DNA of 64,000 bases from positions 1 to 64,000 of the forward strand of contig SCSG01000003.1 in the NCBI GenBank assembly GCA_004322135.1. Reading direction: 5' to 3'. The stretch's first letter is position 1. Every line of letters starts with the position of its first letter. Of this stretch, positions 19,139 to 28,491 are shown piece by piece. Position numbers and translations under genes: made by a program. The notes under the pieces were generated by a model, which saw only the letters and a list, made by a program, of their open reading frames with translations, was not told where the DNA came from and did not search any database. This DNA is from Burkholderiaceae bacterium (GTDB lineage Bacteria; Pseudomonadota; Gammaproteobacteria; Burkholderiales; Burkholderiaceae_B).

Positions 19139-20605
19139 ATGGGTTTCGGACAGGGTTTAAGCGGGTTGAACGCGGCTGCGCAGGAACTGGACATTATCGG
19201 CAACAATATTGCAAACTCCGGCACAGTAGGGTTCAAGTCGGCTTCGGCGACGTTTGCCGATGTGTACGCCAGTTCCAAGGTCGGTCTCGGCGTTCAGGTG
19301 GCCAGCGTCAACCAGCGTTTCACCGTGGGCACGGTAAGCGGCACGGGCAATCAGTTCGATATGGCCATTGATGGCCCCAGTGGCCTGTTTCGCGTGCTGG
19401 ATTCCAGCGGCAAAGTCATGTATACCCGCAATGGCCAGTTCTATGCTGACAAAGACAATAATATTGTGAATGCTCAGGGGTATCGCTTGACGGGCTTTGG
19501 CGTAACAGGCACTGACTTGAATCCCATCAAGGTGCCTGTGGGCAATATCGACCCGCAGGTCACAACCACCATTGCGACCAAGACCAATCTGGACGCAAAC
19601 GCGGCACCTGTGTATCCGAGCGATGTGACCGGAACGGTGGGTCAGGTGGCGTTCACCTCGACGCCTGCTGGACCGGGGGCCGTTACTGCCTATTACCGAA
19701 ACGACGGCACAACCATTTCGTGGTATTCCGACCCCGCAGGCACCGTGTCGGCGCCTCTGACCGCAGGCACCTATACGACGGCGACGAACAGCTTTACGGT
19801 GGATACCAGCAGCCAGCCGTCGTCGGTAGCCTTATTGGACGCGGGAAGTGTCACGCCAGCGGTGGTCCCTCAGGTAGGCCATCCATTCACTCCTACCGAT
19901 CCCAAAAGCTACACCCATCCGTTGCCAATCACCGTCTACGATTCGCTTGGCAATGCGCACTCTGTCATGCAGTATTTTGTGAAGCGGCCAGCCGCGGGCG
20001 CGGACAGCACCTGGGATGTGTACTACACCGTGGACGGCCGCATGGACAACATCACGTCGACAAACCCAAGCATCATGACGTTCGACAGTACCGGACGTTT
20101 GAAAAGCGGCGATGCGGCAACGTTGTCGTTTACCGGCGTGGGGGGTACAGCTTCTCCTGCCGCTGACATGACCATCGCGCTGAATTTCGCCGACTCTACC
20201 CAGTTTGGCGGCGACTTCTCTCCCAACTTCGTGCAGAATGGTTTTCCGACTGGCGAGTACGCCGGCATGACCATCGGCTCCGACGGCGCTATTGTGGCCA
20301 ACTACACCAACGGCGAAACCAAGGCCATGGGCTACGTAGCATTGGCCAATTTCAACAACCTGCAAGGGCTACAGCCCGTGGGGGGCAATGCCTGGGTGGA
20401 AACCGGGGCATCGGGTCAGCCCATAGTGGGCCGTCCTGGTACCAATAGTCTTGCCAGCATCAAGGGGCAGGCAGTTGAAGAGTCCAACGTGGACATGAGT
20501 CAGGAACTGGTCAATATGATTATTGCCCAGCGCACCTACCAGGCCAATGCCCAGACCATCAAGACCCAGGATCAGGTGCTGCAGACCCTGATCAGCATGC
20601 GCTGA
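19139..20605 (+). CDS. flgE: Flagellar hook protein FlgE
   Basis: FlgE builds the hook. The axial N-terminal motif (LDIIGNNIANSGTVGFKSA) and the C-terminal coiled segment (NVDMSQELVNMIIAQRTYQA) bracket variable outer domains. At 488 residues it is longer than the enteric protein (about 400), with the extra length in the central domains. It is preceded by 89 bases without a gene and followed directly by flgF. Confidence 0.97.
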   Translation: MGFGQGLSGLNAAAQELDIIGNNIANSGTVGFKSASATFADVYASSKVGLGVQVASVNQRFTVGTVSGTGNQFDMAIDGPSGLFRVLDSSGKVMYTRNGQFYADKDNNIVNAQGYRLTGFGVTGTDLNPIKVPVGNIDPQVTTTIATKTNLDANAAPVYPSDVTGTVGQVAFTSTPAGPGAVTAYYRNDGTTISWYSDPAGTVSAPLTAGTYTTATNSFTVDTSSQPSSVALLDAGSVTPAVVPQVGHPFTPTDPKSYTHPLPITVYDSLGNAHSVMQYFVKRPAAGADSTWDVYYTVDGRMDNITSTNPSIMTFDSTGRLKSGDAATLSFTGVGGTASPAADMTIALNFADSTQFGGDFSPNFVQNGFPTGEYAGMTIGSDGAIVANYTNGETKAMGYVALANFNNLQGLQPVGGNAWVETGASGQPIVGRPGTNSLASIKGQAVEESNVDMSQELVNMIIAQRTYQANAQTIKTQDQVLQTLISMR

Positions 20606-20615
20606 CGATTGAGCC

Positions 20616-21368
20616 ATGGATCACATCATATATACCGCGGCAGGAGGTGCCGCGCGCGTGCTCGAGCAGCAGGCCGTGCTAAGCAACAACATGGCCAATG
20701 TCAGTACCGCAGGCTTTCGTGCAGAGCTGGCACACTTTCGCTCGGTTCCAGTGGTTGCCGATCAGGGTTTGCCCACACGCGTCATGACCGTCACGGCGAC
20801 GCCCGGCAGCGATTTTGAGCAGGGTGCCATGACCCAAACGGGGGATGCGCTGGATGTTGCCATTACCGGTGACGGCTGGCTCAGCGTGCAAACGCCCACT
20901 GGCGAAGCGTTGACGCGCGCCGGCCAATTGGGCGTGAACACGCGCGGCGAACTCGTTACGCAACAGGGGTTACCAGTCCTTGGTGCCAATGGTGGGCCAA
21001 TCGATATCCCCAATCGCGGGACGGTGACGTTTACGTCGGACGGCTCCATTACGGTGCTGGGTGCGGGAGATAAGCCCAATGATATCCAGACGGTGGGGCA
21101 GCTCAAGTTGTCGAATCCTTCGGCGGCAAGCCTTGTTCGCGGCGACGATGGTCTGTTTCGCGTTCAGGGGCCTGGCGCCGGGCCGATCCAGGCTGATCCT
21201 CGCGTGAAGATCGTTTCGGGTTTTGTGGAAAGTAGTAATGTCAGCGCGGCCGAAACCATGGTGGGGCTGATTGCCAATGCCCGCCAGTATGAGTCTCAGA
21301 TGCAGGTCATACAGACTGCCACGACGAATGCCGATCGGGCCAATTCCATATTGTCCAGCAATGGCTGA
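20616..21368 (+). CDS. flgF: Flagellar rod protein FlgF
   Basis: FlgF is a proximal rod protein of 250 residues. The N-terminal EQQAVLSNNMANVSTAGF and C-terminal VESSNVSAAETMVGLIANAR axial motifs are present. It lies ten bases after flgE and shares architecture with flgG downstream. Confidence 0.96.
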   Translation: MDHIIYTAAGGAARVLEQQAVLSNNMANVSTAGFRAELAHFRSVPVVADQGLPTRVMTVTATPGSDFEQGAMTQTGDALDVAITGDGWLSVQTPTGEALTRAGQLGVNTRGELVTQQGLPVLGANGGPIDIPNRGTVTFTSDGSITVLGAGDKPNDIQTVGQLKLSNPSAASLVRGDDGLFRVQGPGAGPIQADPRVKIVSGFVESSNVSAAETMVGLIANARQYESQMQVIQTATTNADRANSILSSNG

Positions 21369-21414
21369 TGCGGGTTCATGCACGGGCAATAAGCCCTGTT
21401 AACAAGGAATAACG

Positions 21415-22200
21415 ATGATACGTTCTCTGTGGATTGCCAAAACGGGTCTGGAGTCGCAGCAGACCAATATGGATGTCATTTCCAACAACCTGGCCAATGT
21501 CAATACATCGGGCTTCAAGCGCAGTCGTGCTGTGTTCGAGGACCTTATGTATCAGACCATACGTCAGCCTGGTGCCCAGGTTGGTGCTGCCAATCAGCTG
21601 CCGTCAGGGCTGCAGCTAGGCACTGGCACACGTTTGGTGGCGACCGAGCGCATTCACACCCAGGGAAACCTCAAAGAAACCGGGAACCAGCTTGATGTTG
21701 CCATTCAGGGCCGAGGTTTTTTGCAGGTCGAAATGCCTGATGGCACGTTTGCCTACACACGTGACGGCAGTCTGCAGGTCGATCAGAACGGTCAGCTTGT
21801 GACGGCTGGTGGCTATCCAGTGCAGCCACCCATCAATATTCCCGACAATGCGTTGACCATCACGATTGCCCGCGATGGCACGGTATCGGTTACCCAGCCA
21901 GCCGCCACCGGCACCAACGTGCAGATAGGTCAGTTGCAGTTAAGCACCTTCATCAATCCTACCGGGCTGCAGAGCACCGGCGAGAACCTGTATGTGGAAA
22001 CGGATGCGTCGGGTCCGGCAAATTTCGCCCAGCCCGGGCTGGATGGTGCGGGGCTGGTCATGCAAAATTATGTTGAAACGTCCAACGTGAATGTGGCCGA
22101 AGAATTGGTCAACATGATTACGACGCAACGTGCCTACGAAATGAACAGCAAGGCCATTACGACATCCGATCAGATGCTGGCCCGTTTGACTCAAGTGTAA
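21415..22200 (+). CDS. flgG: Flagellar distal rod protein FlgG
   Basis: FlgG forms the distal rod. The 261 residues have the canonical N-terminus ([20 protein letters not shown], then [13 protein letters not shown]). The C-terminus is also canonical ([20 protein letters not shown]). It is followed by flgH after five bases. Confidence 0.97.
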   Translation: MIRSLWIAKTGLESQQTNMDVISNNLANVNTSGFKRSRAVFEDLMYQTIRQPGAQVGAANQLPSGLQLGTGTRLVATERIHTQGNLKETGNQLDVAIQGRGFLQVEMPDGTFAYTRDGSLQVDQNGQLVTAGGYPVQPPINIPDNALTITIARDGTVSVTQPAATGTNVQIGQLQLSTFINPTGLQSTGENLYVETDASGPANFAQPGLDGAGLVMQNYVETSNVNVAEELVNMITTQRAYEMNSKAITTSDQMLARLTQV

Positions 22201-22205
22201 AAAGT

Positions 22206-22892
22206 ATGCTCGGACGTTTTCTGCTTGGCGTGTTGTGCGCCGTCGTGATGGGGCTTTCGGGTTGTGCACTGGTTCCTCCCGAGCCGGTCGTGACGGGCCC
22301 GCTCACTGCCCGTCCGCCTCCGCCGCCGCCACCCTCGCCCGAATCCAATGGCGCCATTTTTCAGCCGACGGCTTACGGCAACTATCCCTTGTTCGAGGAC
22401 AGGAGGCCGCGCAATGTTGGCGATATCGTTACCGTGGTGATCCAGGAAAAGACCAATGCCGCGAAAAATGTGGCCACACAGACGGATCGCAACGGCAGTG
22501 CGTCGATGAGCCTGACTGGTATGCCGGCTGTCGCGCCCGCGTGGCTTGGTGCGCAGCAGAATATTGACGCAAAGGGTGGCAATTCGTCCAAGGGCACCGG
22601 ATCCAGCAGCGCGGCCAATACGTTTTCGGGCACATTGACGACAACGGTGATAGGCGTGCTGGGCAACGGCAATTTGCAGATTGCCGGCGACAAGCAGATC
22701 GCCATCAATCGCGGCAGTGAGCATATTCGTTTTTCGGGTGTGGTTGACCCGCGCTCCATTACGGGTTCGAACACGGTTCTGTCGACCCAGGTGGCTGATG
22801 CCCGCATCGAATTTCGCAGCAAAGGCACCATGGACGAGGTTCAGACCATGGGTTGGTTGCAGCGGTTTTTCCTGAATATTTCACCCTTCTAA
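22206..22892 (+). CDS. flgH: Flagellar L-ring lipoprotein FlgH
   Basis: FlgH is the outer-membrane lipoprotein that forms the L ring around the rod. The signal peptide ends in the lipobox LSGC (Cys19-20 region), and a Pro-rich segment follows. The conserved RPRNVGDIVTVVIQEKTNA and the C-terminal GWLQRFFLNISPF are typical. Its 228 residues are the normal length. Confidence 0.97.
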   Translation: MLGRFLLGVLCAVVMGLSGCALVPPEPVVTGPLTARPPPPPPPSPESNGAIFQPTAYGNYPLFEDRRPRNVGDIVTVVIQEKTNAAKNVATQTDRNGSASMSLTGMPAVAPAWLGAQQNIDAKGGNSSKGTGSSSAANTFSGTLTTTVIGVLGNGNLQIAGDKQIAINRGSEHIRFSGVVDPRSITGSNTVLSTQVADARIEFRSKGTMDEVQTMGWLQRFFLNISPF

Positions 22893-22904
22893 GGAACAGC
22901 AGTC

Positions 22905-24041
22905 TTGATTCGATCACTAGTGTCCACCTCCGGTCATGTCTGGGTCCGATGCCTCATTCTGGCTGCGTTGGGGCTTGTTCTGAGTTTTGGCGCGCGTGCC
23001 GAGCGCATTAAGGACCTGGCGTCCATTCAGGGTGTGCGGGCCAACCAGCTTGTTGGCTATGGCCTTGTGGTTGGACTGGACGGCAGTGGTGATCAGGTGC
23101 GCCAGACCCCGTTTACACAGCAAAGCCTGACCAACATGCTTTCGCAGCTGGGCGTGACGATGCCGCAGGGTACCAACATGCAAGTCAAGAATGTGGCGGC
23201 TGTCATGGTGACGGCACGCCTGCCCGCGTTTGCGCGCCCGGGTCAGACAATGGACGTGGTGGTGTCTTCCATGGGAAATGCGAAGAGCCTGCGTGGCGGC
23301 ACGCTGCTCATGACGCCGCTCAAGGGTGCCAACGGCCAGGTTTATGCCATGGCACAGGGCAACCTTCTTGTGGGAGGCTCGGGTGCGCAGTCGGGGGGCT
23401 CCAGCGTGCAGGTCAATCAGCTCAATGGCGGCATCATTTCCAATGGAGCCATTGTTGAGCGCAACGTTCCGACTGTTTATGCGCATAATGGTGTGATCAA
23501 CCTGGAACTGAGCACTTCCGATTTCAGCATAACGCAGAATGTCGTGCAGGCGCTGAACAGGACCCTCGGCGGCAACACAGCAGTCGCCCTGGATGGGCGT
23601 GTCATTCAGTTGCGCGGTCCGGTCGATCCGGCGGATCAGGCCCGCTTCCTGTCCGTTGTCGAGAATGTCGACGTCACACTGCCTCCGGCGCGCGCAAAGG
23701 TCATCATCAATGCCAGGACTGGCTCCGTGGTCATGAACCGCACAGTGCGGATTAGCGAAGCGGCGGTGGCGTATGGCAATCTGTCCGTGACCATCAATAA
23801 TCAGCAACAGGTGAGCCAACCCACCACACCTTTCACTCAGGGTCAGACTGTAGTAACGCAGAACACGCAGATTGAAATGCGCTCGGATCAGGGCACCATC
23901 AAACGGGTGACCACCAGCGCCAACCTGGCCGATGTGGTCAAGGCCTTGAATGCGCTGGGCGCAACGCCTCAGGATCTGTTGTCCATTTTGCAGACACTCA
24001 AGAGCGCTGGCGCCCTGCGTGCCGACCTGGAAATCATTTAA
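22905..24041 (+). CDS. flgI: Flagellar P-ring protein FlgI
   Basis: FlgI is the periplasmic P-ring subunit. The 378-residue precursor has a signal sequence (about 1-35, ending GARA) and the family opening [20 protein letters not shown]. It ends in a segment ([19 protein letters not shown]) seen in FlgI proteins. Translation probably begins at a TTG at 22905, with AAGGAAC shortly upstream. Confidence 0.96.
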   Translation: MIRSLVSTSGHVWVRCLILAALGLVLSFGARAERIKDLASIQGVRANQLVGYGLVVGLDGSGDQVRQTPFTQQSLTNMLSQLGVTMPQGTNMQVKNVAAVMVTARLPAFARPGQTMDVVVSSMGNAKSLRGGTLLMTPLKGANGQVYAMAQGNLLVGGSGAQSGGSSVQVNQLNGGIISNGAIVERNVPTVYAHNGVINLELSTSDFSITQNVVQALNRTLGGNTAVALDGRVIQLRGPVDPADQARFLSVVENVDVTLPPARAKVIINARTGSVVMNRTVRISEAAVAYGNLSVTINNQQQVSQPTTPFTQGQTVVTQNTQIEMRSDQGTIKRVTTSANLADVVKALNALGATPQDLLSILQTLKSAGALRADLEII

Positions 24042-24054
24042 GGGAGCCGACATC

Positions 24055-25044
24055 ATGGCGTATTACGTGCCCAGACCCCTTGACAGCGTCGGATCGGCCA
24101 TTGATTTTGGCCGGTTGAGCCAATTGGGATTGGCGGTAAAGAATGGAGCCACTGCATCCACAAAAGACCTGAAGCAGGTGGCGCAGCAGTTCGAAGCCAT
24201 GTTCATTGCGCAGCTCCTCAAGCAGGCGCGTCAGGCTTCGGGTACTTCGGGCCTGCTCGACAGCGATCAGACCCGTCTGGCACAAAGCATGTCGGATGAG
24301 CAAAGCGCGCTGCAACTTTCCGATCCGGGTATCGGGCTGGCGCGAGCGCTGCTGAAACAGATTCAGGGAAACCGGTCCGATGGGCAGGGCGCGGCTGCAA
24401 TCGAGGCTCGTGCCGAGGCTCAGCCGGAACTGGCTCCCTCGCGTGTCCCTGGCCTGCGCTCGCGTATCGGTGACGGACGCAAGCACGACGCTTCGTCCAT
24501 ATCTGATCTGATCAACCTGCTTTCGTCCAACCCACTGGGGGCGGCAGTGGGTGCGGCGGTGTCGGCCGTCAAGGGAGCGCCTTCCCATATCCAGAGCTTC
24601 GTGGACCGCATGAGTGGTGCGGCCAAGATTGCCTCAGCGCAGAGTGGCGTGCCGGCCGAACTCATCCTGAGCCAGGCGGCCCTTGAGTCGGGCTGGGGCG
24701 CGCGCGAGATCAAAGGCAGCGATGGTCAGTCCAGCCATAACCTTTTTGGCATCAAGGCCACGGCAGGCTGGAACGGGAAAGTTGTGAATGTTGTCACGAC
24801 CGAATACGAAAATGGCGTGGCGCGCAAAGTGATGCAGCCTTTTCGGGCTTACGACTCGTATGCGGAGTCGTTCAGCGATTATGCCAAGCTGGTTGGCAAC
24901 AGTGATCGGTACAGTGATGTGGCCAGTGCGTCGACCGCACAGGAGGCGGCGCGTCGCATACAAGAAGCTGGTTATGCCACGGATCCTGGCTACGCCGACA
25001 AACTCATCAGCATAATGGGGTACTTCAACAAGCAGGGAACTTGA
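24055..25044 (+). CDS. flgJ: Flagellar rod-cap / peptidoglycan hydrolase FlgJ
   Basis: FlgJ caps the growing rod and digests peptidoglycan in its path. The N-terminal rod-cap domain includes VAQQFEAMFIAQLLKQAR. The C-terminal glucosaminidase-like domain has SQAALESGWGAREI with the catalytic Glu211. The ATG at 24055 has AGGGAG upstream. The 329 residues match the two-domain form found in beta- and gammaproteobacteria. Confidence 0.96.
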   Translation: MAYYVPRPLDSVGSAIDFGRLSQLGLAVKNGATASTKDLKQVAQQFEAMFIAQLLKQARQASGTSGLLDSDQTRLAQSMSDEQSALQLSDPGIGLARALLKQIQGNRSDGQGAAAIEARAEAQPELAPSRVPGLRSRIGDGRKHDASSISDLINLLSSNPLGAAVGAAVSAVKGAPSHIQSFVDRMSGAAKIASAQSGVPAELILSQAALESGWGAREIKGSDGQSSHNLFGIKATAGWNGKVVNVVTTEYENGVARKVMQPFRAYDSYAESFSDYAKLVGNSDRYSDVASASTAQEAARRIQEAGYATDPGYADKLISIMGYFNKQGT

Positions 25045-25146
25045 GCGGGCGGCGGGTCACAGGCTGCCGGAGGGCAAAGTGGCTGCACCGGGCATGTGGT
25101 CTTGATCGGGGATGGGCCGGGATGGTGGGCCTGAAGGCAGTGAACC

Positions 25147-25173
25147 TAAACAATTTTGGTGTGATGTCGTAAA
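25147..25173 (+). promoter_or_regulatory. Probable sigma-28 (FliA) promoter of flgK-flgL-mcp
   Basis: TAAA (25147-25150), 15 bases, GTCGTAAA (25166-25173). The spacing is identical to the flgM and flaG promoters of this window, and the -10 box differs by two bases from the flaG one (GCCGTTAA). It lies 64 bases before the flgK start. FlgK and FlgL are late proteins in many bacteria, which fits. Confidence 0.6.
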
Positions 25174-25236
25174 TGCATTGAGCAGCCATCTCTGGAGGTA
25201 TCTCAGGGGTTCGACTCAATTTCCAACGGAATATCA

Positions 25237-26886
25237 ATGAATTTAGCAAATCTTGGTCTCGCGGGCATCAACGCCGCACAGAATCGTCTGCAGACTGCCG
25301 GCCATAATATTGATAACGCCGCCACCGACGGGTATAACCGCCAGAATGTCATTACATCAACAGCGGGTGCTACGAGTACTGGATCAGGCTTTGTTGGCCG
25401 CGGTGTGCAGACCGACAGCATTCGGCGTGCCTACAATGATTTCTTGTACAAGCAGCTGGTCAATTCGCAAAGTACCGGGGCCTCGATCACTGCCTATGGC
25501 AATCAGATGGTCCAGGTCAATAACCTGTTTGCGGATCGGACCGTAGGAATCACCCCGGCGCTGCAGAATTTTTTTGATGGTGTCCAGGCGGTGGCATCGA
25601 CGCCTGCAGACCCCGCCTCCAGGCAGGACCTCCTTGGTCGCGCCTCCAATCTTGTAGGGCAGATCAACAACGCCAATTCGTTTCTGGACTCCCAGCGTGC
25701 TGACGTCAACACCCAGGTTTCAACGGTGGTCACGCAAATCAACAGCTATGTCGAACGCGTGCGTGATCTGAACCGTCAAATCGTTGTTGCCAAGGCGTCA
25801 AGTTCGGGTCAACCGCCCAACGACTTGCTGGATCAGCGTGACCAGACTGTGTCCGAGCTTAGTCAGCTTGTGGGTGTGAAGGTCTTTGAGCAGGAGGGCA
25901 ATGTCAATCTGGCCATAGGCAACGGCCAGGTACTGCTGGGTGGCGACACGGTGTTTCCGTTGAAGGCCATTCCATCCGCTGAAGATCCGTCGCGTACTGT
26001 GGTGGCATATTCTGCGCCTACGGGCATGGCCAGCACCACGTTGGTCGAGATGTCCGATGACAGCATCACGGGCGGCACACTTGGCGGCTTGTTGTCTTTT
26101 CGCAAAGACACGCTGGATTCCGTACAAAATGATCTTGGCCGCCTCGCCACGGGTGTTGCCATGTCGGTCAACGCGGTTCAGCAGCAGGGCTATGACCAGA
26201 ATGGCAATGCGGGGGCCGCGTTTTTTACGGTAGGCGCCCCCAAGGTGCTCGGCAATGGCGCGAATCGAGGTACGGCCGAATTGTCGGCGTCGTTTACCGA
26301 TCCCAATGCACTGACTTCGCAGGATTACAAGGTTGAATTCGATGGCACTCAGTACAAGGTCACGACCATCCCGGGTGGAACGCAGACAGTCTACCCCGAT
26401 CTATCTACGGCGCCCGTGCAGTTTGGTGGGATGCAGGTACAGATCAGCGGCGGCGCTGTGGCGGGCGATTCGTGGTTGCTGCAGCCGACCCGCAGCGCGG
26501 CAGGCGACATCAGGCTGAACCTGACCAACCCGGCCAGCATCGCTGCCGCGTCCACCCCCATCGGCGACGCCGACGGCAATAACGCACTGGCCATGGCGCA
26601 GTTGCAGACAGGTAATGTCTTGGGTAACGGCACCATGAGCCTCAACGAAGCGTATTCGCAAATTGTGAATAAGGTTGGCGTGCAGACGCAGCAGAACGCC
26701 ACTTCCGCCAAGGCGCAGGCGGCCTTGATTCAGCAGAACTACGCGGCGCAACAGTCGATTTCGGGCGTCAACCTGAACGAGGAGTCTGTCAACCTTGACC
26801 GCTTTCAGGAACAGTTTCGCGCTGCTTCGCGCCTGATAGACGTCAGCTCGTCACTGTTTGACACTTTGCTGGGCTTGCATACCTGA
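25237..26886 (+). CDS. flgK: Hook-filament junction protein FlgK (HAP1)
   Basis: FlgK joins hook and filament. The N-terminus (AGINAAQNRLQTAGHNIDNA) and C-terminus (SGVNLNEESVNLDRFQEQFR) are canonical. The 549 residues match the family. Its central part (about residues 345-430) contains a segment ending GGAVAGDSWLLQPT that resembles the repeated domain in FlgL. It lies 192 bases after flgJ, behind its own probable FliA promoter. Confidence 0.97.
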   Translation: MNLANLGLAGINAAQNRLQTAGHNIDNAATDGYNRQNVITSTAGATSTGSGFVGRGVQTDSIRRAYNDFLYKQLVNSQSTGASITAYGNQMVQVNNLFADRTVGITPALQNFFDGVQAVASTPADPASRQDLLGRASNLVGQINNANSFLDSQRADVNTQVSTVVTQINSYVERVRDLNRQIVVAKASSSGQPPNDLLDQRDQTVSELSQLVGVKVFEQEGNVNLAIGNGQVLLGGDTVFPLKAIPSAEDPSRTVVAYSAPTGMASTTLVEMSDDSITGGTLGGLLSFRKDTLDSVQNDLGRLATGVAMSVNAVQQQGYDQNGNAGAAFFTVGAPKVLGNGANRGTAELSASFTDPNALTSQDYKVEFDGTQYKVTTIPGGTQTVYPDLSTAPVQFGGMQVQISGGAVAGDSWLLQPTRSAAGDIRLNLTNPASIAAASTPIGDADGNNALAMAQLQTGNVLGNGTMSLNEAYSQIVNKVGVQTQQNATSAKAQAALIQQNYAAQQSISGVNLNEESVNLDRFQEQFRAASRLIDVSSSLFDTLLGLHT

Positions 26887-26940
26887 TAATCATTTACCGG
26901 TAGGGCACTTCATTCTCGGGGTCATTTTAGGGTTGTCATT

Positions 26941-28491
26941 ATGCGTATCAGTTCAAATCTGTTCTTCCAGACGGGGGTCAATGCCATCAATGCCCAGCAG
27001 TCTGATCTGATGCATCTGTATCAGCAGGTTGCCAGTGGTCAGAAGATGGTGTCCCCGGCCGACGACCCTTTGGCGGCGGCGCAGGCAATCAACCTTAGCC
27101 AGGCGCAGTCGCTGAATCAGCGCTTTTCGGCAAATCGTGATGTGGCCAAAAATAATCTGGGCACGGAAGACAACGCATTGTCGTCCGTTACAACACTGCT
27201 TCAGGATATAAAGACCCGACTGATTGAAGCGGGTAACGGCACGATGTCGGACGCGGACCGTGCGACGTTGTCCAGTGTTCTTCAAGGATCGAAGACCGCA
27301 TTGCTGAATCTGGCCAACTCCACGGATGGTAATGGCCAGTATCTGTTTTCCGGCTACGCAGGGTCCCAGCCGGCGTTTGTGGCAGACTCAAGCGGCAAGG
27401 TTACATACAATGGCGATACCAATCAGCGGCTGATCCAGGCCGATCAGACACGGCAGATTGCGGGCAGCGATGTTGGAACCGATATTTTCATGCACGCCAC
27501 GGCGGGTTCGGGCAGCTACGTGACTGCTGCGGCCGCGGGCAATACCGGCACGGCGCTCATAAGCCAGCCAACCGTTACCAACCTGCAGGGAAGCTATGTT
27601 GGCAAGGCGTTCGACGTGCAGTTTGCCATGTCGGCCGATCCCGTTCCCGTGCTGCAGTATACGGTCAATGTCCTGGACGCCAGTGGCGGCACGGTAGTGG
27701 CCACATCTGCTCCAGTTAATTACGTGGCCGGCACGACAAGTCTGGATCTTGGCGGGGGGGTTCAAGTAAGTTTCACGGGTACGCCGCAGGCTGGTGATAT
27801 GTTCTCCGTCGAACCGGCCAACGCTCGTTACGTGGCGTCGTCCAGCCTTCAGGCCGGAAGCACTTTGGCTGTTGGCGCCACGTCGGTTTCCGATTCCACG
27901 GCTACGTATTTTGGCAAGCCATTCAGTATCGCTTTCGATGACGCGACCAATTTCACCGTTACGTATTATTCAGACAGCAGCCTGGCCACTCCGGTTGGCA
28001 CCACAACGGGTGTGTATGCCGCGCCGGGCACGATTTCCATTCCGGGATCTGGCTTGAGCATCGGAATGTCCGGCGTGCCGGTTGCTGGCGACAAGGTTAC
28101 GGTTCAGCCCAGTCAGCCGACCAATCTGAACATATTCGATACGCTTGACAGCATCATCAGTTCGTTGAGTACGCCGCTGACAGGCAGTGATAGCGGGCAG
28201 GCCGCATTCCTGAACAATTTGGCTGGCGCCATTCAGCGCATAGACCTGAACTTCAACCAGGTGCTTTCCGTCAGGTCTTCGGTCGGTACGCGGCTGAACG
28301 AGCTGGATGCCATCGATTCAAATGGCACTTTGCGTAATCTGGGGTATACCACGCAATTGTCCAAGCTTGAAGACGTGGACTACTACACGGCAACGGCACA
28401 ATTACAGCTGCGTCAGTCGGCGCTTCAGGCCGCTGCTGCGGCATTCAAACAGATTCAAGGTACCAGTCTGTTCAATATGGGTTCAAATTAA
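26941..28491 (+). CDS. flgL: Hook-filament junction protein FlgL (HAP3), enlarged
   Basis: FlgL is the second junction protein between hook and filament. The N-terminus (RISSNLFFQTGVNAINAQQS) and the flagellin-like C-terminus (LRQSALQAAAAAFKQIQGTS) are clear. At 516 residues it is about 200 longer than enteric FlgL (317). The extra length is a central region with two copies of one domain (about 218-293 and 321-390), each ending in a GxPxxGDxxxVxP pattern. The stop codon abuts the start codon of the next receptor gene. Confidence 0.96.
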   Translation: MRISSNLFFQTGVNAINAQQSDLMHLYQQVASGQKMVSPADDPLAAAQAINLSQAQSLNQRFSANRDVAKNNLGTEDNALSSVTTLLQDIKTRLIEAGNGTMSDADRATLSSVLQGSKTALLNLANSTDGNGQYLFSGYAGSQPAFVADSSGKVTYNGDTNQRLIQADQTRQIAGSDVGTDIFMHATAGSGSYVTAAAAGNTGTALISQPTVTNLQGSYVGKAFDVQFAMSADPVPVLQYTVNVLDASGGTVVATSAPVNYVAGTTSLDLGGGVQVSFTGTPQAGDMFSVEPANARYVASSSLQAGSTLAVGATSVSDSTATYFGKPFSIAFDDATNFTVTYYSDSSLATPVGTTTGVYAAPGTISIPGSGLSIGMSGVPVAGDKVTVQPSQPTNLNIFDTLDSIISSLSTPLTGSDSGQAAFLNNLAGAIQRIDLNFNQVLSVRSSVGTRLNELDAIDSNGTLRNLGYTTQLSKLEDVDYYTATAQLQLRQSALQAAAAAFKQIQGTSLFNMGSN

